DNA of 64,000 bases from Anadara kagoshimensis. Taxonomy: Eukaryota > Mollusca > Bivalvia > Arcoida > Arcidae. This document shows, piece after piece, positions 44,440 to 53,399 of the stretch (its first letter is position 1; each line of letters begins with the position of its first letter). Made by a program: the position numbers and the translations under genes. Under the pieces are notes generated by a model, which was not told the origin of the DNA, ran no database searches, and saw nothing but the letters and a program-made list of their open reading frames with translations. The DNA is taken from positions 10,566,791-10,630,790 of the forward strand of contig CM037872.1 of the NCBI GenBank assembly GCA_021292105.1. The letters run 5' to 3'.

Positions 44440-45975
44440 TCGCTTCATTGAAGGTTTGCTCTCTTTAATGGTAAACTCTGAACAGTGCTCAAAGATTAAA
44501 CCCATAGTGTTCAAAGATCAAGTCACTGTCTGAAATTTGGAAGAAATTTAAATGCATTGTCAAACACAATTTATCTCGGTTCATTGGAGTTTTGCTCTCT
44601 TTAAAAGTAAACTCACAGTGCTCAAAGATCAAGTCACTGTTTTGGAAGAAATAAATAATAACTTGGTAAAACTGAAAAAAATATTAATACCTGGCTTGAA
44701 TCTCCATTATACCTTCGGATTCATTGTCAAAGACAGTTAATCTCGCTTCAATTACATTTTCTCCTTAATGGTAAAGTCACAGTGCTCAAAGATTAAACTC
44801 CCAGTGCTCATACGTAGATTAAACTCACAGTGCTCAAAGATTAAACATGCAGTGCTCAAAGATTAAACTCCCAGTGCTCATACTTAGATTAAACTCCCAG
44901 TGCTCATACATAGATAAAACTCACAGTGCTCAAAGATTAAACATGCAGTGCTCAAAGATTAAACACACACAGACCTGCCAACCCTTACGATTTTTCCGTA
45001 GTTCTTACTGAAAATTGCCGAAAATTTTTAATTCTTACGGTTGTACGGATACGGCATGTTTTCTTCCCGATTTTTATCTTTTCCGGATATTCTCTTTATG
45101 TTTCCAAACCATGTTTTAGAAAACTGTCTTGGAAACGCTTTTAAGGCATGCAGATTACAATAAAGCATTAAAAAGATAGCCATCGATCACTGTCATTACG
45201 CAAAGTCGCAAGAACGTGGTCCTCCATAAAACGGAGCAAAAAGGGAGATTTTTTCGTCAATTGCAGTATATGTCTAGTTGATCTAAATATCGCACATGGC
45301 AGTATTGACGATATCCGGCGATAAAAACTGACTTTTGTAAAATCTTACTGAAACTGGTGCAATCTTACTGAAAAATGTCCTTGATCTTACGGAATAGTTG
45401 CCCAGGGGGTTGGCAGGTCTGCACACAGTGCTCAAAGATGGAGTGACTATCCGAAATTTGGAATAAATGAATAATAACTCAGTAAAACTGAAAAAAATTT
45501 TAATACCTGGCTTGAATCTCCATTATAACTCAAGATTCATTGTCAAAGATAATTTATCTCGCTTCAGTGAAGGTTTTCTCTCTTACGGTAAACTTGCAGC
45601 ACTCAAAGATTAAACTCGCAGTGCTCAAAGATTAAACTCACAGTGCTCAAAGATTAAACTCACAGTGCTCAAAGATCAAGGAAGAAATACTGTAAATGAA
45701 AACTCTGTAAAACTGAAAGAATTAATACCTGGCTTGAATCTCCATTATAACTCAAGATTCATTGTCAAAGACAATTTATCTTGCTTCAGTAAGCTTTTCT
45801 CTTTAATGGTAAACTCACAGTGCTTAAAGATTAAACTCACAGTGCTCAAAGATTAAACTCGCAGTGCTCAAAGATTAAACTCACAGTGCTCAAAGATCAA
45901 GTGACTGTCTGAAATTTCAAAGAAACTTGGATGCATTATCATAGACAATTTATCTTGGTTCATTGAAACCCCTAC
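44440..45975. repeat. Composite satellite after exon C, with 24-bp subunits
   Basis: It holds many copies of CAGTGCTCAAAGATTAAACT and three or four larger units that also contain TACCTGGCTTGAATCTCCAT and TTATCTCGCTTCATTGAAGG. The same phrases occur at 44390-44455, only 90 bp after the exon C donor, so the array appears to have grown from the start of this intron. It is interrupted by an insertion at 44970-45421. Confidence 0.9.
44970..45421. mobile_element. 452-bp TIR element inside the satellite (hAT-like ends)
   Basis: The ends CAGACCTGCCAACCC and GGGTTGGCAGGTCTG are inverted, and CACACA lies on both sides. Internal TTCTTACTGAAAATTGCC, ATTCTTACGG and ATCTTACTGAAAAATG motifs repeat. CAG...CTG ends resemble hAT-type MITEs, which would usually make 8-bp duplications; the low-complexity flank leaves the length uncertain. 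Confidence 0.82.
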
Positions 45976-46094
45976 AATGGGCAAACCGCCTTAATTTGCA
46001 ACATAACAAGATGTGAAAATAAAACTTTAATTTTTGCAAGACTTTCAAAATAAAAATATTCAAATATCTTGAAATATTGATCTTGTGATTTCAG

Positions 46095-46200
46095 GTGCAA
46101 TAGCTTCTACAGAGGTCAAACAAAGGTTACAGGAATTTGTTTTAACAAAGAAGCAGCGAGAAGCGGCTACTCGTAACTCACCGACACAATTTCGACACTG
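46095..46200 (+). CDS. HDAC4: Class IIa HDAC, exon D: MEF2-binding helix
   Basis: This 106 bp exon has acceptor GTGATTTCAG and donor CACTG|GTAAGAA. It begins with two bases completing Ser142 (A from exon C plus GT) and ends with two bases of Trp177. Residues 143-176 begin AIASTEVKQRLQEFVLTKK. Vertebrate class IIa HDACs carry the near-identical S-A-V/I-A-S-T-E-V-K-x-x-L-Q-E-F-L/V-L motif, the amphipathic helix that docks in the groove of the MEF2 MADS/MEF2 domain. The exon therefore predicts a protein that represses MEF2 targets. The Val149, Leu153, Phe156 and Leu158 face is kept. After the helix the sequence is QREAATRNSPTQFRHW, matching the N-terminal side of the R/C-Y/W site in relatives. 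Confidence 0.96.
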
Positions 46201-46226
46201 GTAAGAAACTTTTTGAACTTTTTGAA

Positions 46227-46408
46227 TACAGTAAAACATGTTTATAACGAAGCCATTGTGGACTCTATTTCTTAACTTTGTTAACAAATCGACTTTGTTG
46301 TATTGTTATAAATTGACTTATATAGAGGAACGATTGGGCCCAGTATTTGACTTCGTATTATCCATGTATCCATTGTAAGCGTGTTCGTTATATTTATGTT
46401 TTACTGTA
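46227..46408. mobile_element. Small TIR element in the intron between exons D and E
   Basis: TACAGTAAAACATGTTTATA, ACGAAG at the left is mirrored by CGTTATATTTATGTTTTACT, GTA at the right (182 bp). A related right end TATAAACGTGTTTTACTGTA lies at 62691-62710. Confidence 0.75.
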
Positions 46409-46419
46409 ATTCAAATTCA

Positions 46420-46950
46420 CCAACAAACCGTTTTCATTTTATGCTATAAATTATGGATTTACACTGTCTTTTCTTTTCTTTCTGCTCTCTCTTCCTCTTC
46501 ACTATGGGTTCTTAGTGACCAAGTGGTTTACAGCAGTGGGTAACAGATCAGCTTGCAGCTCACTCAGCCTAGCTTTGAATATCACTAAGGCAGATTAAAG
46601 TGTGACTAAATATGGTCCGCTGCCGGATTTTTAGTTTTCTACAGGTAAGCCAGATTTCTTGGACATTTTAAGGGCTGAAGAACATTTACAACAGGCATAC
46701 ATTTGTACCAAGTTTAAACAAAATCCATCTATAGATTTAGAAGTTATGGATTGGGTACAATATCTTGATGGATAGACAGACAGAAATATTATCTCTCTTG
46801 TGTGTCTTTTTCACACGTATTAGGTTATTTTTGTTGCTAGATTACCATGTTTTTATTCAGAAATTTTCAGAAGAAACTCTTATTTATTTTTCAAAAATAC
46901 TAGGATACATTTAATTAATATACAATGTTTAATTTACATGATTTTTCTGT
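46420..46950. other. Rest of the intron between exons D and E
   Basis: A SINE-3 head fragment (TTCTTAGTGACCAAGTGGTT, 46510-46595) is followed by CCAAGTTTAAACAAAATCCA-type decayed repeat. Nothing else. Confidence 0.5.
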
Positions 46951-46960
46951 GTACTTTCAG

Positions 46961-47064
46961 GGTTGACCAGAGTTCACCACCACAAACAGGGTTATCTCCC
47001 CCTTACGCACCTCATAATCATTTACTAGGAAAATATGAAGATGATTTCCCGTTAAGAAAAACAG
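46961..47064 (+). CDS. HDAC4: Class IIa HDAC, exon E: DQSSPPQ linker leading to the first 14-3-3 site
   Basis: This 104 bp exon has acceptor GTACTTTCAG and donor AAACAG|GTACAT. The first G completes Trp177 and the last G starts Ala212. It encodes residues 178-211, including VDQSSPPQTGLSPPY, then LLGKYEDDFPLRKT. HDAC4 has the corresponding L-D-Q-S-S-P-P-Q-S-G and Y-D-A-K-D-D-F-P-L-R-K-T. The last four residues, L-R-K-T, are the upstream half of the first 14-3-3 binding site; the phospho-serine itself is in exon F. The upstream intron of 760 bp is the shortest of the gene and holds a small inverted-repeat element. Confidence 0.96.
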
Positions 47065-47689
47065 GTACATTGCGTGTTAATGTTTTGATATTGTTTAACA
47101 CAGCATCATGATGTACGATTTTTATGTATTTCAGTTTTTTCTGTTTCTAAAAGAATTTTGATTTTTTGTTGTTTTCCTTCTTTTGATTGATGGATTGCTT
47201 CTAGAAACTTTCTTAATGTTGTTGTTGTCATCTTAGAAAATAGGTTAGATAAATTTTGAACTTGTACTGAAAAAACACATAAACATCTGCCATTTTTTCT
47301 CCGTTTTACACTTATTCTTTTATATTACTTCCTGGTTCAATATTTCGATTTGTCGATTTTTTTATTAAAATTGTTAGCGATAGTTAAATTAAGAAGGTGT
47401 TTAGACACGGAAAATATCCAGGTTTATTTTTTATGATATACTGGTAAATTTTATTCTCGGATTATTCATGGTTACAATTTTTACAACGCATTTTAAATCA
47501 GAATTTCTATATTGTTTTTAATTGTAAAAAAGAATTTATTTATTATTTTAATTATCTATTTCCTTATGATCATTGTCACTATTTTTTATTTTTACAATGA
47601 TGACAATGATGACAACATCTATTTATTATATAATCTACTCAATAATCCATGTAATACGGTCATACAATAAAAATCATATTGAATGAGTA

Positions 47690-47730
47690 TGACGTCATAA
47701 AAGCATAAAAGTCATTCCAGAGTGACGTCA
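47690..47730. promoter_or_regulatory. Two palindromic CRE octamers, 25 bp apart
   Basis: TGACGTCA at 47690-47697 and 47723-47730, in the intron between exons E and F. CREB/ATF binding is inferred from the motif only. Confidence 0.35.
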
Positions 47731-48023
47731 CACAATTGACCTAGTTCACAGTTGTTACACTGTTTGTTGATTCTAATTTAAGCCGATACTTTTGTACTTT
47801 TCTTCTAAAAAGAAGAAACATTGTATTTAAATTAAAAATGTTTGTTGTGTTTTTGTATCCTGCGGACAGACTATTATTTACTTTTAATATTTCAGCAGGA
47901 TCACTTTTAGCGCATGTAGACAGTTACGTGAATTGGTTGTGTTTCGGTCAATCAGCTGTTTTCTTATAATGAGAAGACAATTTTTAAATCTACGAAAAAC
48001 TCGTTTTTTATGGGATTATATAA

Positions 48024-48181
48024 TAAATAGAATCTTGCATTTGTGTTTATGCAATATTGAATTTATTAAACTCGTTGAATAATGTTTTATGCAACTCGCC
48101 AAGGCTCGTTGCATAAAAAATTATTCAACTCGTTTAATAAATTCAATATTACATAAACACTCATGCAAGATCCTCTATTTA
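48024..48181. repeat. Large palindrome (foldback element)
   Basis: The arms 48024-48100 and 48103-48181 pair with few mismatches: TAAATAGAATCTTGCATTTG, TGTTTATGCAATATTGAATT, TATTAAACTCGTTGAATAAT against their inverse. The tip is GCAACTCGCC-AA-GGCTCGTTGC. Same plan as 16020-16173. Confidence 0.88.
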
Positions 48182-48335
48182 TTTATCTATTTTTCCATAT
48201 TTTTGTCATAAAATTTTTATTTATCACCATATTGACAAATCTTATTTTGTATTAAATTTTTTTCCCACATTCACTGAATAATATTCACTTAATTATTTAT
48301 TTTCAACATCAGCAAAATTTTCTCAAATTTCTAGA

Positions 48336-48530
48336 AAGAGCCACGATGGCCAAATGGTCTGTGCACTTAGAGATCACAGTGCCTCGAAAGGCGCAGTTTA
48401 CTTGACAAAATTTTGTGGTTTTACCCAGGCACTCCAGGTTCCTCCACCATTCCAGAACTAAATGTCTTCATATAAACGGAAGAATCTTAACTGGGAAGAA
48501 AAATACCATTAATCCATTCCATTCCAATTT
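48336..48530 (+). mobile_element. SINE-3 copy
   Basis: GAGCCACGATGGCCAAATGG, GAGATCACAGTGCCTCG, CCAGGCACTCCAGGTTCCTC and GAAGAATCTTAACTGGGAAG. Confidence 0.75.
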
Positions 48531-48534
48531 CTTG

Positions 48535-49180
48535 ACTTTATCGTATGAAGTTCTGGTTTTTGTGATACGTTTTACTGGCACGACTTTTCGTATGTATGTG
48601 AATCTTAAGCATGATATGGTGTACTGCATCATACTGTGATTCAGCAAAAAGGCAGACTTTTCTTTTTTCTTATTTTTGGATGAATTGCCATTTTTCGTAA
48701 TACTACATTGTAAAAGTTTTTTGTGGAAGAAAAAACACATTATTTAAAAAATATAAAGTTGTCATTCTTATTTTCTCGTTTTAAATATTGTGGTACTTCA
48801 ATGGTTATGATTTTACAAGTTTTAGGCGTTTGATTTTTGGTTTTTATGTAGGGCACGAGGCATGCTTTTATTTTTTTCTGTATAGAGAGTCGTTCTTACT
48901 AATAGTTGTTTTTAACCATTATTCATATTTTGACAGATTTATTTTAGATTCCAGATTGGACTGGATCTTTTGATCAGCATTGGCATGCCAAAATGATTAT
49001 GTTTCCCAAACAAAATTGGGGATATATATGTAGTGTGAACTCCATTTGCCCGTCACTTTTTCCAAAAAGTTATTTATAACTTCACAGGAACAATCTTGCA
49101 GAGCAATAGAACTGACATTGGTGATTGCATTTTGATCATGCACTAATTGTGGGGGAAACATGGATTTCCTTGTTTGTCAT
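48535..49180. other. Non-coding intron sequence
   Basis: No feature recognised. Confidence 0.4.
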
Positions 49181-49185
49181 GTTTT

Positions 49186-49375
49186 TTCGGATAGGAACTT
49201 AAAATAAACGTGATCCCGTGTCACGGTGGGGTTGGCACAATAAATGCCCCTGCTGTATATGCCATCAGGGCAACACAGAGGCAAAATTTCTGCACCTTCA
49301 CCTTTAGCTGGCGACATCTCGATATAAGTGAAACATTCTTGACTGGAACATTAAACTTAACTCAACTCAACTCAA
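49186..49375 (+). mobile_element. SINE-1, 5' truncated
   Basis: It runs from TTTCGGATAGGAACTTAAAA to TTAACTCAACTCAACTCAA. Only the 3' two thirds is present. Confidence 0.85.
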
Positions 49376-49700
49376 AAAGGAAATACTGTTGGTAGACATG
49401 TAAAATGTTGATAAGCTTATCATTTCCATTTTGTTTGATTGGAGATGTTCATCTACTTTATGTACAAGTATCATCAACTTTTTTTTCTTCTGAGCTCTAT
49501 CACATATTACATATATTTTGTACTAGGCACAGGAGGCACATTCTGCTGAAAGTACACACATGTTAGAATAAATGCATGTGGAAACTTATCACAAGTAATT
49601 CAAACACAAAACAAGCTGACTGCATGTATGGCTAATTTGTCAAACACAAGTAGCATAATTATACCTATAATAAATAGCTCATACAGACATTAAAAGCAAT

Positions 49701-49704
<4 letters not shown>

Positions 49705-49746
<42 letters not shown>

Positions 49747-49772
49747 GGAGACTGACAGAGAGAGAGAGAGAG
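49705..49772. repeat. (GA)n microsatellite
   Basis: Two GA tracts with a GTGGGTGGGGGGAG interruption. Confidence 0.93.
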
Positions 49773-49924
49773 CAATTGAGTTGAGTAATATTGAATGGAG
49801 GTTTATTCAGATATACATTGACTACCAAATCAGTCATGTACCTGCTATTATTGTCCCAATCTTGGTCAAATTTCTGAACACCCAAACATATTGCAAATTT
49901 TGAAACTAGGCCTTTTGTTTCCTA

Positions 49925-50012
49925 TTGCACTTAAATAAAGCACACCAAAGCTTGAATAAACCATACTAGTGCTTGAATAAAGAATACCAGTGCTTGAATA
50001 AAGCACGCCATG
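49925..50012. repeat. GTGCTTGAATAAAGNANNCCA short tandem repeat
   Basis: Four units of about 23 bp lie 100 bp before exon F (GCACTTAAATAAAGCACACC and variants). Confidence 0.85.
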
Positions 50013-50112
50013 TGAAATGACTATTGAATTTTGATTTTAGATTAAAATCAGACATGTTATAGGTTTTGGAGAATTGTGACTGGTACTATGATGAATGTAT
50101 TCTTGTTTTCAG

Positions 50113-50250
50113 CATCTGAACCTAATTTAAAAGTTCGCTCTGCGTTGAAACAGAAGTTGGAGAGTCAGCGTAGAATCACACACAGTCCAATTCTACGTCG
50201 GAAAGATAAACCAGGCCAAGCTTTCTTCAAACGTAAAAATCCACTGTCAA
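50113..50250 (+). CDS. HDAC4: Class IIa HDAC, exon F: 14-3-3 phosphosite and basic nuclear-localisation region
   Basis: This 138 bp exon has acceptor TTGTTTTCAG and donor CTGTCAA|GTATGT. It completes Ala212, encodes residues 213-257 and ends in phase 1. It opens with SEPNLKVRSALKQKLESQRR, then HSPILRRKDKPGQ and FFKRKNPLS. In HDAC4 the T-A-S246-E-P serine is phosphorylated by CaMK, SIK and PKD family kinases; 14-3-3 binding then masks the adjacent tripartite basic NLS and exports the protein. Here the serine is residue 213 and basic clusters are K224/K226, R231/R232, R240-K242 and K251-K253. The sequence thus predicts signal-dependent nucleo-cytoplasmic shuttling. The other 14-3-3 sites of the family would lie in exons beyond this window. 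Confidence 0.97.
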
Positions 50251-51590
50251 GTATGTATATATAACTCATTGTTAATGTCATATTGTATGGGTCAGGGTAT
50301 TTGTTTCTTTATCATAGATGTATACATATTTGGGATATGAATTTTTTTGTGTCTGAAAATACATTGAAACAAGTAGAAAACAATAATTGAGAAAAGAAAT
50401 GCACATTTTTGACTCTGTAAAATTGACCGTTTTGATTGAAAAATACTTCATTGTTAATTAGGATAGAAATCTGTAACTGAAAAAAATATAATATAATTTA
50501 GTATGAAAATATTTTGAAGCGAGTAAAATACAATAACTAAATACAAATGCAGACTTTTTTATGGTTCTGTGAAAATTGACCATTTTGATGAAAAAAGAAT
50601 AGTGAAATACTTTATTAAAATAGAAAATAGAAGTTATTTTGAATGGAAATGTATTGCAAACATTATAAAAAAAATTAAAGTTCTTATCAGAATCCAGTAT
50701 TTTCTGTTTATGAATGAATATTTAATTAAAAAAATGAAATTTGCAAAAAAAATTTACTTCTAAGAAACTTTTAATAACATGGGGTTGATATTGATTTGTA
50801 ACAAAGTGTGTCCTGCAAGGGCTGCTGCTTTTGCGTTTTTTTCTGTATTTCATTTGTAAATTTAAGTTAAATTAAAAAATTAAAAAGATATAGCAGGATT
50901 TTGAACAGAATTAAATTTTTAAAAAATGACTAAAGATGTGACAATTGGAAATGCATTTTAAAAATGACAATAGTTTATTTCTGTCATCATAATTTGACTG
51001 TTTCAGGCATTATGCTTGTTCCCAGAATATTTTTGGGAGCATGAAAACTATTATTTAGTTAGATTATGGTAATCATTTCATAATCACATGGTTATATGTC
51101 AAAATTGAGAGTAGAGCACTTGGTAATACCAAAGAAATTTACTGAACAATATATATATAAATTACTAACTTTTAAACTAACTTATGAAACAAGTGTAAAA
51201 ATTTAGGAAAAAATATCAAGAAAGCAGCATAAATGGAGTTCAGTCATAATAACAATATGAATGAAGTTTTTGCATTAGAACAAGTTTGAAAATGCATGAT
51301 GTATTTCAGTGTGTGCCGAATGTAAAAAGAGTTATTGCATATTTTATCAAATGTCTTTGTACAAAATGAGTATTTCAAAGATAGGATGTTTAATTTTTTG
51401 TGAATTGTGCATTTTCTAGTTGTCACAGGTTTATTCTGTGTCACAGTTATTAAAATCACATTTAAAAGTTGGTAGTAGTAATTTTAATATATTTGTTACT
51501 GTAGGTATTTGGATTTAGATATAACATTGCATGTTACAACATAGAAAACTGTTATGTTATGTCTGTTTACTAACCTAATTGAAACATCAA
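50251..51590. other. AT-rich intron sequence
   Basis: Nothing recognised. A GAAAATTGACCATTTTGAT-like phrase repeats near 50420 and 50570, indicating a local duplication. Confidence 0.45.
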
Positions 51591-51594
51591 GAAT

Positions 51595-52055
51595 GAAAGT
51601 TACACTTTTTAGTCAGTTTCTTGGTCTATTTTGTGTGGTGAAAACAAAAGTTACACTTTTTAGTCAGTTTCTTGTTCTATTTTATGGGATGAAAACAAGA
51701 GATACACATTTTAGTCAATTTAAATTGTCTTGTTCAATTTAGGGTTAAAACAAAAGATACACATTTTAGTCAGGTTAAAATTTTTTGTTCCATGTAGGGT
51801 GAAAACAAGAGCTACACATTTTAGTCAGGTTAAAGTTTCTTGTTCCATGTAGGTTGAAAACAAGAGCTACACATTTTAGTCAGATTAAAGTTTCTTGTTC
51901 CATGTAGGGTGAAAACAGTAGATACACATTTTAGTCAGGTTAAAGTTTCTTGTTCTATGTGGAATGTAAACAAAAGATGCACATTTTAGTCAGGTTAAAG
52001 CTTCTTGTTCTATGTTGGGTGAAAACAAGAGATACACATTTTGTTGTAGGATTGA
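51595..52055. repeat. 57-60 bp tandem repeat
   Basis: Eight units contain GAAAACAAGAGATACACATT, TTAGTCAGGTTAAAGTTTCT and TGTTCCATGTAGGGT. It lies about 190 bp before exon G. Confidence 0.92.
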
Positions 52056-52245
52056 TAATGGTTCAAGATGTGAATATTGGTGGGGATGTTGTTGTACATG
52101 TTTGTCCTGAGTTTAAAATATTAAAAATTCAGGAATGAAATTGTCTCAAACATTCCGCTTGTAGTTTATTTATGATACTTTATGCTGTTAATTTTGTTGT
52201 TGTAGTCGATTATGTTACTAAAATGTTGCTTTTTTGTTGTTGTAG

Positions 52246-52343
52246 TTGATTGTGGCAGTAATTCAGACTCTGGGCCCAATTCTCCACCGTCTGGACCACA
52301 TCCTGCATTAGCAAACGGCATCGCAACATTACACTCCAAAGAG
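52246..52343 (+). CDS. HDAC4: Class IIa HDAC, exon G: Ser/Pro-rich linker (last exon in the window)
   Basis: This 98 bp exon has acceptor TTGTTGTTGTAG and donor AAAGAG|GTAAGT, ending at phase 0. It completes Ile258 and encodes residues 259-290: DCGSNSDSGPNSPPSGPHP then ALANGIATLHSKE. The S-x-P/G-rich run followed by N-G-I-A matches the linker after the NLS in HDAC4 (G-S-G-P-S-S-P-N-N-S then E-N-G-I-A). It is disordered sequence, so conservation is mainly composition plus NGIA. A second TGTTGTTGTAG lies 41 bases upstream at 52195-52205; using it would add in-frame-incompatible sequence, so I chose the downstream acceptor. No following exon could be recognised in the remaining 11.7 kb; the catalytic domain must lie further downstream. 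Confidence 0.9.
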
Positions 52344-52395
52344 GTAAGTTTTACATACAAATTTGATAGCCAAATATTTAACAAATTGACAAACC

Positions 52396-52690
52396 CCAGT
52401 CAGGTCTTGCCAAGACTTTGGAAAAACAGTAGTGACTGTTCTTTTGTCAAGCATTCGACATTTAGAAGTGAAAGTCATGAGGTCTTTCGGAAGAGACCTT
52501 AAAAGCCTATCCCATGTTCCACTCCAGACATGACACATTAAAGAACTCTCACTGCACATTGCCCTGAGCATACTGCAAAAGTAAAAAGTTCTTCCAGTTT
52601 ACCTATAGCTGAAGATGTCTGGATATAAGTGAAATGTTCTTGACTGGGACATAAAACCCCATTCATTGATCAATCAATCAATCATTCAGC
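52396..52690 (+). mobile_element. SINE-1B, 5' truncated
   Basis: AGTCAGGTCTTGCCAAGACT, AAGCATTCGACATTTAGAAG, TCTTTCGGAAGAGACCTTAA, TCTTGACTGGGACATAAAAC, then an ATCAATCAATCAATC tail. It begins about 50 bp after exon G. Confidence 0.78.
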
Positions 52691-52870
52691 AGATTGACTG
52701 GGTTTTACGTCTACATGTGACCTGTCGGTCAATGTGCAGACAGTTAGCAAATATAATATTAATCAAAGGGCCATAACTGAGAAATGATAACCAGGTGAAC
52801 CAGTCGATACTCTGTCATCTTAATACAGAGCATCATGGGAGGCAGGAGTTTCTCAAATTTTAAAATCTTT

Positions 52871-53250
52871 TGTATGACCTTGCTGGGTTTTAACCCACAA
52901 CCTTTTGGTCTTAAGGCAGATGCTTTACCACTGAGCCAGAAGAGGCAGTATCTCGATTTTTAAAATCTCATGTATGACCTTGCTGGGTTTGAACCCACAA
53001 CCTCTTGATCTTAAAGCAGATGCTTTACCACTGAGCCAGAAGAAGCAGTATCCTCCGATTTTTAAAATCTCATGTATGACCTTGCTTTCGTTTGAACCCA
53101 CAACCTCTTGATCTGAAAGCAGATGCTTTACCACTGAGTCAGAAGAGGCAGTATCTCGACTTTTAAAATCTCATGTATGACCTTGCTTGGCTTGAACCCA
53201 CAACCCCTTGATTTTAAAGCAGACACTTTACCACTGAGCCAAAAGAGGAT
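52871..53250 (-). repeat. Tandem array of tRNA-like units (about 101 bp, four copies)
   Basis: Copies start at 52871, 52972, 53074 and 53175. On the minus strand each has CTGGCTCAGTGGTAAAGC (A-box), about 25 bases, then GGTTGTGGGTTCAAACC (B-box), then GCAAGGTCATACATGAGATT. The spacing and boxes are like a Pol III internal promoter. The acceptor stem and a proper anticodon loop are not evident, so these are SINE heads or tRNA relics, not tRNA genes. Confidence 0.85.
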
Positions 53251-53399
53251 AAATCTATGCTTTTTTTTCAATATGTTATTCATTTCATCCAAGTTTCATG
53301 AAAATCCAAATAGTGGTTTTAGATATCTCGGGTCTAGATTATATATTTTACGGCTTTTCATGTACTGAAATTACACCTGTCAAATTTATTAAAAAAATC

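Noticed and set aside
52195-52245. Upstream acceptor TTGTTGTTGTAG at 52205 for exon G
   Set aside because: Starting there would shift the frame or add unrelated residues; the acceptor at 52245 gives the phase needed and the conserved Ser/Pro-NGIA segment.
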